DNA from: Nematopogon swammerdamellus
Taxonomy: Eukaryota > Arthropoda > Insecta > Lepidoptera > Adelidae
Length of the DNA: 64,000 nucleotides
NCBI GenBank assembly: GCA_946902875.1
Contig: OX336345.1
Span: 3,999,395-4,063,394, forward strand
Direction: 5' to 3'
A program made the position numbers and the translations under genes. Under the pieces are notes generated by a model. It ran no database searches and was not told the DNA's origin. It saw only the letters and a list, made by a program, of their open reading frames with translations. Of this stretch, positions 31,966 through 43,999 are shown piece after piece (positions within the stretch are counted from its first letter, which is position 1; each line of letters begins with the position of its first letter).

Positions 31966-32880
31966 CACATCGACACAGCAATAATTACATTAATGCACAG
32001 CTGAAGACGGCTGCGTAGAAGTCGTCCCGTCCGTGTCGTCGCCCGTGAGCTGGAGGCCTTGTCAGTGGTTGATATTAAGCAGCCCGTTTAGCGCTCGAGA
32101 CAGCAGCGGGACGGTGGGGCTCGGCGCGGGTTTGAGGTTATCTACTGGTTCCTTTCACCGTCCGTCGTCGTTGCAGTGTAGGTATTATGAATGTTCCCTC
32201 CTCGTCGTAGCTGCCGATGTCGCTCAGATCTTGTTTCCGTATAATCTTAGCGTGAAGTGAGTGACTGACGCCAACTTGTAACGGTCACTTTTTGTATTCG
32301 CAAGTTTCACGCGAAATATCACTTTTCAGGACAAAATATTCCACGCACATATATTTTCGAATGCGGCGATTCTATTTAATATAAATTTGTGCCTTTATCT
32401 TGTAATAAACATTTAAATTAATTTAATTAATCGCGGAGCTAAACTTTCAAGTATTGACTGTTGGCAGGGTTGCCAGAACTGTATCTACTGTATATACTAT
32501 ATCTCATCCGAATAACAGACCAGGGTATGGCAATCTCCTTAGGCCGGATCTCAGATCATAAGATGAGCCAGACTAGAGGAGCCTAATGGAGGAGCTCTAT
32601 GAATACACATTCCCCCCTCTCCCACCCACCCCGCCGCTGTAGTGGGTAAAAACTCAATGCCAATATAATATTCATAAAATACATTGTTGCGGGCGACCGC
32701 GTAAGGAGCAATACCGTAGGTGACTAATACATTATGTAAACACTGTATGCCTCGGTTTATATCCAAAACTCCTTTTGCGTTCGTTGCTCAGACCTCAGGG
32801 AACTTTCCTCACAGATCCTCACAAAGACCTCCATTCACAAAGGTGAGTAATTTATACACGTAGGTATACAACGGGTAGCA
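31966..32880. other. No gene seen
   Basis: About 32466-32485 (tggcagggttgccagaact) resembles the terminus of the hAT MITE at 36604, so a MITE end may be present. No exon was recognised. Confidence 0.4.
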
Positions 32881-32884
32881 AAAT

Positions 32885-33192
32885 GTTTTTTTTTTATGGA
32901 AACTGACACGGTTGGCTACATCACCTACAACATCCGTGATGTCAGCCCATAACACCGGGTGAACTAGGTGCTATGTCAGTGCTTCCCTTCATTTCGCGCC
33001 GGGTACACTGAACTGGACGGAAAACACGAAAACAAAAAACAGAAACTATTTACATAGCCGTTTCGACCGACGTTTCGCTCAGTGCGGTGGTACCAACCCG
33101 GCCGGGATAAACCCTACCACCCAGTAAGGTAAGAAGGGAAGGGACCTACAGTTTAACGTGGAATCCGAACCACGGTCAGCCTCCAACGGTCG
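32885..33192 (-). mobile_element. tRNA/5S-family SINE, head truncated
   Basis: Poly-T tail at 32888-32897, full body, then on the far side gaaccacggtcagcctccaa-cggtcg (inverted B-box region), where it stops before the 5S- and tRNA-like parts. Confidence 0.85.
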
Positions 33193-33235
33193 TAGTAGTA
33201 GTAGTTAAATATTATTGTGTAGTGGTTGTGGTACG

Positions 33236-33625
33236 AAACCCTCGTGCGCGAGTCCAACTCGCGCTTGGCCGGTTTTTTAGGTTTCCGTATCCGTCGTGCG
33301 GGACCCTATTACTAAACCTACGCCGTCTGTCTATCTGTCCGTCTGTCCTGGGGCTGTATCTCTTGAACCGTAATAGGTAGCCCGTTGAAATTTTGACAGA
33401 ATATGTGTTATTATGGCCGATAGAACGATAAATAATAAAAATAAAAAAAGTAAAAAATTCACGGTGGCCCCATACAAGAAACTAAATAGTGTATGCGCGC
33501 TATCTACCGAAAAGAGTATGACGCATTTTAACTAATACATAAATGGCGTGAGTGGCGCTGACCATGACATGGCGATACGGAACCCTCGGTGTGGGAGTTC
33601 GACTCGCGCTTTTCCGTTTTTTTTT
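33236..33625 (+). repeat. 'agggttccgta' repeat: one right end plus one full copy
   Basis: 33236-33275 is a lone right end (ctcgtgcgcgagtccaactc, gcgcttggccggtttttt). A complete copy follows directly, from ggtttccgtatccgtcgtgc to gttcgactcgcgcttttccg and a T run. Two copies in tandem suggest insertion into the T-rich end of an older copy. Confidence 0.75.
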
Positions 33626-33639
33626 TCCAGACAATCCCC

Positions 33640-34070
33640 ACAGCCACTGTTCAATTTTAATTGAAGAAACCCCAACGCTCTGGTATGCACGACTATTTCA
33701 TCAAATATGTTAGCTCTCGTTCTAATGTTTAGTTTGAGGCTTTCGCGGCCTCGGGGCCACGTTCTGAAATCGAATTCCATCCTCGTCTTCTACGAAAAGG
33801 CACCGCGAGGCCCCTTTGTGTTACTTTTTGCACTATCCTCGGGATATTCGGTTATTTATATCATATATGTGACGTCCAGACGGACGACGGTGCAACAGAA
33901 CAGAGCCTTTATTCATATTATATTACCTCTGTTGGCTAGCTAGTTCCGAGAACACGACCGCGACGTGGCAGCTGAATTTTACCACCGCAAGATGTATTTT
34001 TAACTGACCTCAAAAAACATAGGTATATGCATAACGAATATTCTCACTTCTATCCCTTGGTCTATCCAAC
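33640..34070. other. No gene seen
   Basis: About 33990-34030 (tttttaactgacctcaaaaa) resembles the start of the repeat at 58830. No coding sequence recognised. Confidence 0.4.
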
Positions 34071-34077
34071 GTTTTTT

Positions 34078-34330
34078 TTTAGGGTACCGTATCCGTCGTA
34101 CGGGACCCTATTACTAAGCCTACGCCGTCTGTCTGTCTGTCCGTCCGTCTGTCCGAGGGCTGTATCTCTTGAACCGTAATAGGTAGCCCGTGAAATTTTC
34201 ACAGAATATGTGTTATGGCCGATATAACAAGAAATAAGAAAAAGTGAAACATTCACGGGGTTCCAATATAAAAGGCTAAAAATTGTATGTGCCATCTACC
34301 GAAAAGAGCATTTTATTTAACTAATCATGA
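34078..34330 (+). repeat. 'agggttccgta' repeat, right end missing
   Basis: Begins agggtaccgtatccgtcgta, has the (CTGT/CCGT)n tract and ggctgtatctcttgaaccgt, reaching atctaccgaaaagagca, then stops. Confidence 0.75.
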
Positions 34331-35690
34331 ATTTAAACTAATAGCATTTCATAAAACACAATTTAGTTCGGTGAAGTGAGCAATGAATCATATTCGGGAT
34401 GAATATATTTTGTTGGAATTGTGTAAAATATCAGCTATTTTTGGTAAGTAGCTGTAAGAGGGAGATATATCAACTCGCAAATTCTCTCGACGAGGCGTAG
34501 GAAAACTCGCCCCCAGCCGCGGAGGCACAAAGAAAGAGGAGAATAAATTACGCTCAGCAGCCAGGAAGCGGATTAATCTAGTTAAATCTAACTGGATGTT
34601 TTGCGATTCGACAAGCAGACGCTGAAACGACCACCTTGCGACTTATCGGTCGCCGCTTACCCGAGTATTAAGATCTGCTGATTTCTAAATAATAGAGCGG
34701 GCTTTCATAAATCAGCGTCGCTCCGCGGACGCGTCTGCCTCACTAGAGGCAGCGCATGCCGCGCGATAGATCGACATGCGCTAGGTCAACTAGATCGCAT
34801 AGAGCTTTGCAGAAGTATGATGAATATGAAATAAGAGTTACGCGTGAACGTATATAGGAAGAGTTTTTCGTAATGTAAAATAATTTTTATATGTATGTGA
34901 TGATATTTTTATATTAACCTTTTTTTTTTAATTTTAGTTTATTAATCTAATATGACAAAAGGATTAATTGATTCGCACCAATGGCCGATTTATTATTTCA
35001 AAACAATTTCCTAAATACTTTAAACTCTACATAGAGCTCCATCTAAAAATTATATTTTTAGACACCGTGTTTAGTATTTAAACATTATATCAGGCTGATG
35101 AAGCATCCCGTAATATATTGTTATTTTAAACTAAAATTCCTCATTGTTAAACTGTAGGTATCTATGAAAAATGAGTTAATAACTTTTCGTCATATTTAGT
35201 TAAATTATTTATTAGACACGTAGTTTCGCTTCTAGACTTTAGGCTGTGTTAGGGTTACGTAATTCAAAAGAAGAGAAACTAAACCCTTACATGATCACTC
35301 TCGTGTGGGACAAAATATTAAAAGGTAAAATTTTTCTTAAGTGCATCATGTGAAGTACCTTTCAAATGAAAGGACTCGTTATAAGAAATACAAATATAGT
35401 TTTATAATTTTAAAATGAATGGTTTAAAGGATATTAAAGAAAATATACGAAAATCGAGCAATTTGTGAAACTACTGATTCTAAAATTTAAAAAAATTGTG
35501 AATATAGGGCCTCTTATAGTTTACAGGAAAGCTTAAACAAAATACTCCTAAAAGTCTTAAAGTCCTAACGGAAAACGGAATGGTACGGATCCCTCTCCAC
35601 GCGAGTTTAACTCACACTTGATCGCTTTTTCTTTACAATATCTAATAGCATTAAAAATATAAATACACAAACTTCTCTCGTCGCGCGACC
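34331..35690. other. No gene seen
   Basis: Mostly AT-rich. 35570-35632 holds a lone, diverged right end of the 'agggttccgta' family (cacgcgagtttaactcacac). Confidence 0.4.
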
Positions 35691-35790
35691 TACGGTCAAC
35701 CCTTTCGACCTGTCGAACAACTAGCAGTCGACCTCTCGTCTCCGATCGACAGTGCCGGGCGCGGCGGAGGTGGACGCATGTGAGACGCGC

Positions 35791-35858
35791 TATATAGTCG
35801 AGCCGTTTACAGTTAGTCGATGTAACATTTGAATAACTTGTCGAGGTGTGGTGGTAAG
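35791..35858 (+). promoter_or_regulatory. Candidate TATA promoter and first-exon donor
   Basis: A tatatag at 35791-35797 lies at the edge of a GC-rich patch (35700-35790). An initiator-like acagttag lies about 20 bp downstream, closer than usual. A strong donor-like ggtg|gtaagtgt follows at about 35853. The set could be a non-coding first exon, but spacing is imperfect and no transcript evidence is available. Confidence 0.22.
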
Positions 35859-35859
35859 T

Positions 35860-36595
35860 GTTAATTGCGAATAATAAATGGCGTGTAATTTATTAGAATT
35901 TATGGATTCGCACTAATAACCGACCGCTGAGATATCATTCCGTGTTAGAATATCGCCTGGTGGGTGTTAACGTTAACACACGAAATGTAAATAAATTACG
36001 CACGTTTTTAGGAATCCGTCGCAAACATTTCTTAAAATTATCGGATCGCTCCATCTGTCACATACCCAGTGATTATTATTGAAATATAGAGAAATACGGA
36101 CGGAAAACAGACATAATATAGGTATAAAAATTTTAACGTAGTTTTTCTACCAATATCTCGTACTCGTACCGGTTGTGTGTGAATATTTCAAACGAACTAT
36201 AAATAATAAAGTACTTCACTCACACTGAATCCAAAATACAAAATTAATTCTGTAAAACTTGTGCAATACTGACAGTTTTCTAACAATGTTTTTTTAAAAT
36301 AAAAATAAAAACACTTTTGTTTGCCAACCCTGGTGTTCCTGGATTGATTTAAGTCGTCGTACACAACCCTAGGCACGTAGACGCAGTTCAGACTTGACGG
36401 TTTTTTTTTCTAACTCACGCCCAATTCGATTATGGAGTCGCCCACGGTATTGTGATATCGGTGAGATTATAAACGCATATTTTATTATCGCGTCTTAGGT
36501 TTATTATTTTTATTTAGTCTATCCTATGTCACGAACCCTTGTCTTAAGTTTTATCGAATTCGGATGATCGGTTTAAGACTCATGGAGGAACATAC
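35860..36595. other. No gene seen
   Basis: AT-rich with no recognised repeat or exon. Confidence 0.4.
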
Positions 36596-36603
36596 ATATA
36601 CAT

Positions 36604-36935
36604 CAGGGTTGCCAGATGGTTCAGTTGAAAAAACCGGACATTTTTAATGAAAGGGCCGTAGATTTTAAGGTACAAATTTGTGAAAAAAAAAAAATCTTTG
36701 ATTTTCAAGAAAAACATGTTTCATGACCTTTACTTTTGAAAATGAATAGGAGATGGAATAATAAATAAAACGCTTGAATTGGAAAATCGAAGAACACAGT
36801 AAGATTAACATTAAAATGACCTGAAAAAAAAAATTGCGTTAAATATGACGAAAAAGCCGGACGTTTTGGTGTCCAGTTTTTCATTATTTTGGAGACCGGA
36901 CACAAGCCTCAAAAACCGGACATCTGGCACCCCTG
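36604..36935. mobile_element. hAT-type MITE, 332 bp, with 8-bp target duplication
   Basis: Ends cagggttgccagatg and its inverted partner catctggcacccctg match with one or two mismatches, and the flanks carry identical 8-bp copies of atatacat (36596-36603 and 36936-36943). An 8-bp duplication and CAGGG-type ends are diagnostic of hAT. There is no transposase; the interior is AT-rich. Confidence 0.92.
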
Positions 36936-36949
36936 ATATACATACAGAA

Positions 36950-38255
36950 AAGATTTCTAAAAATCGTCAATTTAGTTTTAGTACCTACATACATACCACA
37001 CGCACACGCACGTGTAATTTATTAGTTTTTTTATCATAGAAGTTTTAGTATCATACATTATACATAGAGTCTGAAAACATATATTATAGATTATAATCAT
37101 GTATGTATGTTTGTTCATACCTATTTGTAATTAGTTACTATTCTCTCACATTATTCGTGCGCCTACTTAAATATACACCCTTTACCACATCCCAAAGGGT
37201 TGCTCTAATATGATGCAGATCTGCATTCAGCCTACCTTTTTTACCTTATTTTATTGTAAAAGGGTGTACAATAAAAAATTAATACAAATACAAACGCAAT
37301 ATCACATAAAACAAAGTAACTTACTCCATGAACACCCCTTAAAGATTTATTATTAGTATTGATTTAAGTAAATGAGCGAGTCTACGCTTACACTGTCTCT
37401 AGAAAATTGCCTGGGCCGTCCCAGTGGCTTACATGCTCGCTGGACCGCCTACCACCCAATCTGCTCGGGCTATAGGAACCGCGAAAATTGATAGCAAACA
37501 AAAAAGCTTATTTAGAAGTAAGTGGAGCGTGTTTTGCCTAAATTGATTTGTTGACGGCTCCGGCGCGGATTTAGAAAGAAAATAAAATAAAGCTCCTGCG
37601 GTGAATCTGAACATAGATGTGAAGTTTTAGAATGTCTCGTGGCTGTTGCGATATTGTATTTTTTTAACGAAGTTTCTTATCGCACGTTACACTCCAGACA
37701 CTTGGCGAATGAGAGCTAGGCCGAAAAAGTGTAAGACTTCGACCGTCACGACTCTTTTGCTGTAGTATGTGTGTTTGTATGTTTACAAGCTTAGGTATGT
37801 CTACGTATCTAGGTATATTACTGCAGTATAGACATCATTAATTGATTTTTTAATTTTTCATTTAATTACTCTCAAACGTTGTTAATTTATTTCATTGTGC
37901 CTGTTATTTAATACATAATATATAGCGAAAGGAACTTATTTCGAACCGGGTGTCCCACGACACCTGTTGTCTTTTTTTTAAATTTAAATGTTGGTTAGAA
38001 ATGTTCAAATGAAAAATTACATGACTATCAGATATCAGATATTGGTGAGATCTGTATTTTACCAATAATTATTAACACCATGATATTATTAAGTACATAA
38101 CCTAAAAAAATGATTCAGACACTATCTATACATTGTATTGTGGAACAATGAATTCCTTCTAATTCTCAAATGTGTTTTCTACATTGTTATGTGTGAACAT
38201 GTGAAAAAGGTCACTGTATGTAAAATACGGAATTGGCAAATATAAATACATGAGG
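36950..38255. other. No gene seen
   Basis: AT-rich, with a GC-richer patch at 37410-37600. No known repeat or domain recognised. Confidence 0.4.
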
Positions 38256-38261
38256 TAAATG

Positions 38262-38345
38262 CATATACTAAACGCCCAGGTGTGCTTAAGATCGCGAACG
38301 GCAGTCGAACGATCGTACCACTGAGCTACAGAGGCTGACTGAATT
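38262..38345 (-). mobile_element. Isolated SINE head (tRNA-like plus 5S-like)
   Basis: On the minus strand: tgtagctcagtggtacgatc (A-box-like), then cttaagcacacctgggcg (5S-like). The 5S part ends there and the body is absent, so this is a 3'-truncated remnant or a recombination product. Confidence 0.7.
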
Positions 38346-38483
38346 ATAAAATAAACACTTAAGGGAGCTGACCGCGGATGCGCGCTATGTGATTCGGGCT
38401 GATGTAGGCGGGGAGTTGGGGGGAGAAGCGAGCACCGCGCTGTCCAGCTTACTCGATTCATGCCATCAGCGGTAGCGTTCGTA

Positions 38484-38701
38484 CAGTTCCCTCAAAACTT
38501 TAATGCCGCTGGACCTACCTGCTTAGTCAACGAATTTTAGGTCATAATTCGTACACCATAAGGTAGACTTTAATGTCGCTCGCATCTTGGGTTCGCGCAT
38601 GTTCAGTGAAGCAATTATCTACCCTATGATCTACGAGTGATGACCTAAAATTCGTTGACTGCGCAGGTATGTCGAGTGGCATTGAAGTTTCGAGGGAACT
38701 G
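38484..38701. mobile_element. Tc1/mariner-type MITE, 218 bp
   Basis: cagttccctc at the left and gagggaactg at the right are flanked by TA on both sides (38482-38483 and 38702-38703). Inverted similarity runs about 90 bp inward, with an exact shared block gtcaacgaattttaggtcat. No coding capacity. Confidence 0.9.
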
Positions 38702-38709
38702 TAATCCTC

Positions 38710-39105
38710 CTTGGAACTGTACAGTCACACGCGTGTCAATGAGTGCTCTACTTTCTTATAGTACCTATAAGCAGAGAAGGTTATAAATAGGTACCCACTG
38801 TCGGGTAAATAATTTAAATTAGAATTTAATTTAAATTTTTACTAAAACTTAATCACATTTTTTTTAAGTTTTTAATTTTTTTTTCATAAACTTATATATA
38901 ATTTTTCGAACGTGTCTATCGTTTAATGGACGATATTTCGACCTTATGAATTACGATTACATGCGCCAAGGTTCCAGATGTATGATGCTTCCCAGGTTCT
39001 TAGATCGATTTCTTAAGGGGTGGTGAGCTGAATTACTTAAGGATGCGGGTGGTGAAGGTTTGATTGAATTGAGTTTGATGGTTTCGGCAGTGTGTGGGGA
39101 TGGGA
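38710..39105. other. No gene seen
   Basis: AT-rich stretch between the MITE and the decayed YqaJ-like 3' end. Confidence 0.4.
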
Positions 39106-39109
39106 AGAC

Positions 39110-42100
39110 AAAATGTTCCTATGTTTGACTATTTTTTTTGGATCGCTTAGCTTGTTTAGCTGCTTGAGATTCAAGACTGTTCTTTTCTGCAATTTCTTCC
39201 AATATATAAGTTGGCTCTCTAATAGTCAAGTCAAGTCAAGGCGAGAATCAGCCAATTCAGGTAGGACACAATTCATGTAGAATTTTGTTAGTTGATGGCA
39301 TATTTTCTGTTGCCAGAAAGTATCGTCCTTTTTTATTTAGGTAACTTTTAGTGCATGCTGATGACCAGTCCATACAGCAAACAGACAAACGTCAATATTT
39401 GTGATGTGTAGCTCACCTTGAACTTGGAAGTACCAGTTGTCGTTTTCGTTTACTTTGACAGATAGATTTTTCGAGTCAAACCAGAATGGTATTAATTTAT
39501 GTCTTATGGCTTCGTCCGGGTCCATGTTCTTAGCTGTTTAGGGGCATTTGATTTCAACTACTCCACATGCCCCTTCTTTATTTCTAAATATGCCTTAGGC
39601 AGGACTAACGTACGTTCTTCTAGCTTACGTCACGCATTTATGGGCTGAAAGGCTCGATGGTTTTGGGGAATCGCTGGCGGTCGCTCTGGACATATCCAAA
39701 GCATTCGATCGCATCTGGCACCGGGGACTCTTAAGCAAGCTTCCGGCCTACGGTGTCCCTACAAAACTGTGCACTTGGATCTCCAGCTTTTTGAGTGGTC
39801 GGTCGATCTTTGTCACCCTAGATGGTGCCTGCTCGGCCGACTACTCAATCAATGCTGGTGTTCCACAAGGATCCGTGCTGTCGCATACGCTGTTTTTATT
39901 GTTCATCAACGACATGCTCTCGCTCGGCAAAATACACTGTTACGCGGACGACAGCACGGTGCACGAAGGGTTCATCAAGGACTAGAAGGGTAGAGAGGCC
40001 TCAGCAGCAAACGCGAGACGCGAAACTGTTGCTCGGGTTGACCAGGTTCTCGAAAAAGTATCCTCTTAGTGGAAGAAGAACTTGGTCAACTTCAACGTAG
40101 CCAAGACGCAAGCTTGTGCCTTCTCTACTAAGGCTGATTTCTCTCCAAGCCATTTCAGGGCAGCCAAGTCCCCAACGATGGTAGTCTGGGCGTCCTGGGT
40201 ATGGAGGTGTCCAGGGACGTTGGGTTTCGATCGTTCATAGAGTCCAAGGCGAAACTAGCGTCTCGAAAATTAGGGATCCTTTACCGATGTCGGCGATTTT
40301 TCACGCCGGCCCAACTGCTTACACTCTACAAAGCATAAGTAAGACCGGTGATGGAATATTGCAGTCATCTTTGGGAGGGTTCCCCTGAGTACCTTCTTTC
40401 AGCCTTGGATTCTATATAGCGACGAGCCATTCGCCTGATTGGTGACTCTGTACTCATAAAGGATCTTCAACCTCTAAAGCACAGACGTATCGTTGGGTCA
40501 TTGAGCCTGTTTTATCGGTACTACTATGGCCGCTGCTCTGACGAACTTACTTCCCTTATCCCTCCTACTCCTGTTCGGCTACGCCAAACCCGCCATACTC
40601 TCGCGGAACACCCCTTTGTAGTCGACAGAAGAGTTCTTCGAACTGCACGATTCTCTAAATCGTTTTTGTGCCGCACTGCAAAGGAGTGGAACGGGCTCCC
40701 AGGGAATATCTTCCCCCACTCCTACAATCCACGGATCTTCAAATCGCGGGTTAATAGCCTTTCCCAAGAACATTAGTCCACCTCCAAGCCGGACTGGCAC
40801 CTCCTCGGGGGTGAAATTGGCTGCGCCTGAGGGTGCGACCTCGGACAGAGCCACCCAGTTCGGTAGCAATAAAAAAAAGAAAAAAAAAACAACTCCTGCA
40901 AAGCAGAGGTCTTTGTCGATAAATATTCCATATTTACGTAAAGTTACATTTTCTTGTGCACACAGCTGTGTTAGTGCTGGTATTTCATTTTCTCTACCAT
41001 GTTTCACCGATGGCATATTTTCGACATTTCGGGCTTTACTATAGATCTTACCAATGAATGATGCACATCTTGTATAGTCCCTTCTTTTACAGATTAATCC
41101 AAACTTTTAAGCCGTTAACCTGATTTTTCTTTGTTCTTTCCACTCTTCGCTGTCAGCTTGAAGTACTGGCCTTTTTCTAACGCTTGTCTTTCCTTATCAG
41201 TCAACTCGAATGCTTAAAGAAACTCCATCTTTTTTAGTTCATATTCTTCTTAATTCAAGTCTACGCTCTGAGCCTTTTTTTCCATAATCGGGGTCATCAT
41301 TTTGTGCTATGTTTCCTGAAAATTTGTTTACTTGGTTTTCTGTTTTCTTTAATCTTTTCATAGAGTTCTGTGTAGTATCCCGGTGAATTTTTGAATACGG
41401 ATTTGTGAATCATGGACATTACGTTTTTCTTATTGAAGGAAATTACTGCTGCGGAGCATCGTTCCTGATATGAATTGCGTAAGGTATAGTTTATTCGTTT
41501 CTCTCCTGTATACTTTGCGACGACAGAATTAAATGACTCAACCAGGTTACTGTCGACATCATATACCAAACTAATTGCATTTCAAGCCAGGAATTTTTAT
41601 TCCACATTCAAAATATCAGCCCGCAATTTAATCATTTTTTGATTTGATGTAATGTCTTCGTGCTTCCTCTTTTTTATTGCCCTTACGACATAGCTTCGCA
41701 ATTTCATAATTTTGAAGTCTGTTAGCCGCTTCATGTCTTTCAACCTATCTATCTATCTAATAATATGTATCTTTGATTAGCAAAAGCGTGTAACAAAAAG
41801 TTTCTTTATTTATTTTTGACGTGATGACGTCACGTCTTATAAATTGATGAACACCGGCTGCACACACGAAAAAGTGTCACGTTCCATCTGAACCTGTGTG
41901 TGCAAGCGAGAGCGCGTAACAAGCGATAGAGAGGCACAATCGGTATGGTCAAAGTTACCATGGAAACGTCTTAAGAAGTAAAGCTGTCAAGATCAGACAA
42001 CAGAAGTTTATTGATGGCCAGTCACAAGATGATTAATCTTTCTACTGGAAATAGAATTACTGATCTTTGCTCTATGTACTCCGATTATACCACGTCATCA

Positions 42101-43053
42101 CGTAAAACTATCGTCCGTAAACCGCCTTTACAGACAACCAATTTTTTTCTCCGAAACTACTAATTTCCGCAGAATAAAAATTACATCTTTAGAATCGTAA
42201 AAGCGTAAACTATACGTATATCATACCAGCTAGTTGAAAGAAAGGTGTACGTATTGGAAACCCCAGCCAAGTCTTCTACTAAAAGAGCAGTTTCCATGCT
42301 TGAAGAGCTTCCGGTGTGATTTTTGTAGCACACGTGTTCTTTTGGCTCTGTTTTTCTATTGTCAGCGCGAGAGCAGGTTCAGTACTTGTTTTTGACTCCT
42401 AGATTTACTTTTCCTTGTTTTAGCGCCAACGACCGCCGCTGCACCTGAATTGGCACTGTAGTTGTTTCTGTAGGACCGTTACGACCAGCACCCATCTGCT
42501 GTGACAGTAATAAAAGGAATGCCATTTATATCTACACCTTTTAGAATTCTTTGCAATCTGAACTTCCAAGATGCAGGCATTTTTCATTTCGTCTAATGAT
42601 GTTACTTTAATCGATTCATATACTTTTTGGCTGACTTTTGCGTACAATGAGTGACTCAACGATGGAATGTTAGCACATGCCGCTAATTCACATAAGTTAC
42701 TGCTTCCGCTTCCAATACTTATAGCACCAGCAACAATTCCGTGATTCGTATCGTAAGGTAATGCAGGATCATCAGTACATTTTGTGAACTCTGCTCTGCA
42801 AACTTCACATCTCAAGTACATATTTGATGTAAAGCCTTTGTGGTATTCTTCTATACATTTCAAATTTGAAAAAGGGCAATCTAACGATCCTTCACTATGG
42901 GTAGATATATTTTGTAAGCCATCCAGTAAATACTGATGGGACACGATTCGCCGCCCTTCAATGCTGAAATTGTTGTCATTGATCACATCATCCGCAACTA
43001 CTTCTATGATTAGATTGTGATTTTCTTCGCCTGGGATTTCTGTAATTTCGCGC
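39110..43053 (-). pseudogene. Mutator-like transposase plus YqaJ-type nuclease, decayed
   Basis: Minus strand, 5' to 3': an exon beginning after an acceptor-like ttttttttctag at about 43053 (EITEIPGEENHN), then GRRIVSHQYLLDGL, LRCEVCRAEFTKC and HGIVAGAISIGSGSSNL, resembling the insect Mutator-like transposase domain. A frameshift follows near 42560, then a stop after TADGCWS. Further pieces: EHVCYKNHTGSSSSMETALL (~42310), DSNLVESFNSVVAKYTG (~41550), and a YqaJ-like nuclease: RDYTRCASFIGKIYSKARN (~41070), VVEIKCP (~39550, catalytic E-x-K), WYFQVQGELHITN (~39430), FYMNCVLPELADSRL (~39270). The YqaJ part is split by the insertion at 39605-40885. About 41750-42230 looks like another insertion or an intron. 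No single frame survives. Confidence 0.75.
39605..40885 (+). mobile_element. 5'-truncated R1/Jockey-like non-LTR insertion
   Basis: Starts in RT (LLAYVTHLWAERLDGFG), passes ALDISKAFDRIWH, AGVPQGSVLSHTLF and CYADDSTVHEGF, then after several frame breaks ends ARFSKSFLCRTAKEWNGLPG and SRVNSLSQEH with a stop at about 40774. A 3' untranslated stretch (cctcctcgggggtgaaattg) and an A-rich tail at 40869-40891 follow. It lies in opposite orientation inside the YqaJ-like gene. A related copy is at 60190-60935. Confidence 0.85.
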
Positions 43054-43244
43054 TAGAAAAAAAAATAATATTATTTTTAGTCAATAAATACGTAGTATAT
43101 TTACATTTACGTATACGTACATTTGTAGTCATATACATATTATTACCAGAGTGTCAGGAGTGATATGTCTGAAATCAAAGCAACTTTTGCTCAATTCAAG
43201 TGGGCATGAAATAATCTTCGTAAGTTTATATCTATAGGTATTTT
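43054..43244. other. Upstream flank or intron of the transposase gene
   Basis: AT-rich; follows the acceptor-like site, so it may be an intron on the minus strand. No upstream exon recognised. Confidence 0.3.
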
Positions 43245-43455
43245 ATTCACGGAACCGGGAAAATATGGAACGCACTCCCTGCCCATCTATATTACCTCCC
43301 AAGTAAAGCCTGGGGTTTTTCAAAAGGGGCGTGAAAAGGCTCCTGTCAAGCCGGCATGGCATTCGCAGTCCCCGAGTATAACAGAATGTCCATGGGCATC
43401 GTTAGACACCTACTTGTAGGCGAAAGGATGCCACATGTCGCGCTATTTATAAAAA
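43245..43455 (+). mobile_element. R1/Jockey-like non-LTR 3' end
   Basis: Plus strand: tatggaacgcactccctgcc, then ttcaaaaggggcgtgaaaag and ggcattcgcagtccccgagt, followed by an A run at 43449-43459. It is the tail of the same family as 43800-43990 and 63690-64000. Confidence 0.75.
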
Positions 43456-43799
43456 AAAAATTACTGGTATGTATTTGTTTGCCAAAGAAACCTACTACAC
43501 TTATACAAGCAAATATCTATAAAACGTCCTCTGATTACCTTTCTTCTTAAAATTCTTCGGAAAGGAAATGCTTCTTCATGACGTCGGTCGCTTTCGCTTT
43601 ACGACCTAAAATTAATATTACGATAATTTTTTTCTTTCTTCATAAGATAATATACGGGGTGTAGGTAATAAATTATGATGATTTTTCAAGAGAGTGGCCT
43701 ATTTGTGATTCTATACATCCATGTGAAAGAATTATTAGAATTAGTTAAAAAAATCCATACATTTTCTCGTGCTGAGCGTGGAGCCAATTTGTATGGAGA

Positions 43800-43992
43800 T
43801 GGCGATTTTTTATAGTTACATATATTTCCCCCCAAGTACAGTCTCGGGTCCTTCAAGAGGGGCGTGAATGGGCACCTGTCAGGCCGGCATGGCTTTCGCA
43901 ACCCCCGCATACGACCGAATGTCCATGGGCGTCGTTAGACACCTTATGGGTGGCTCGGCGCCATATGTCACGCTGTCAATACAAAAAAAAGT
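43800..43992 (+). mobile_element. R1/Jockey-like non-LTR 3' end
   Basis: Reads HIFPPKYSLGSFKRGVNGHL, then SGRHGFRNPRIRPNVHGRR and stop at 43944. The untranslated tail ends in an A run at 43982-43990. The best preserved of the C-terminal tails. Confidence 0.85.
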
Positions 43993-43999
43993 TATAATG

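Noticed and set aside
40579..41016. A single 145-codon minus-strand gene
   Set aside because: It is an accidental join: its first part is YqaJ-like sequence and the rest is antisense of the non-LTR insertion and its A-rich tail.
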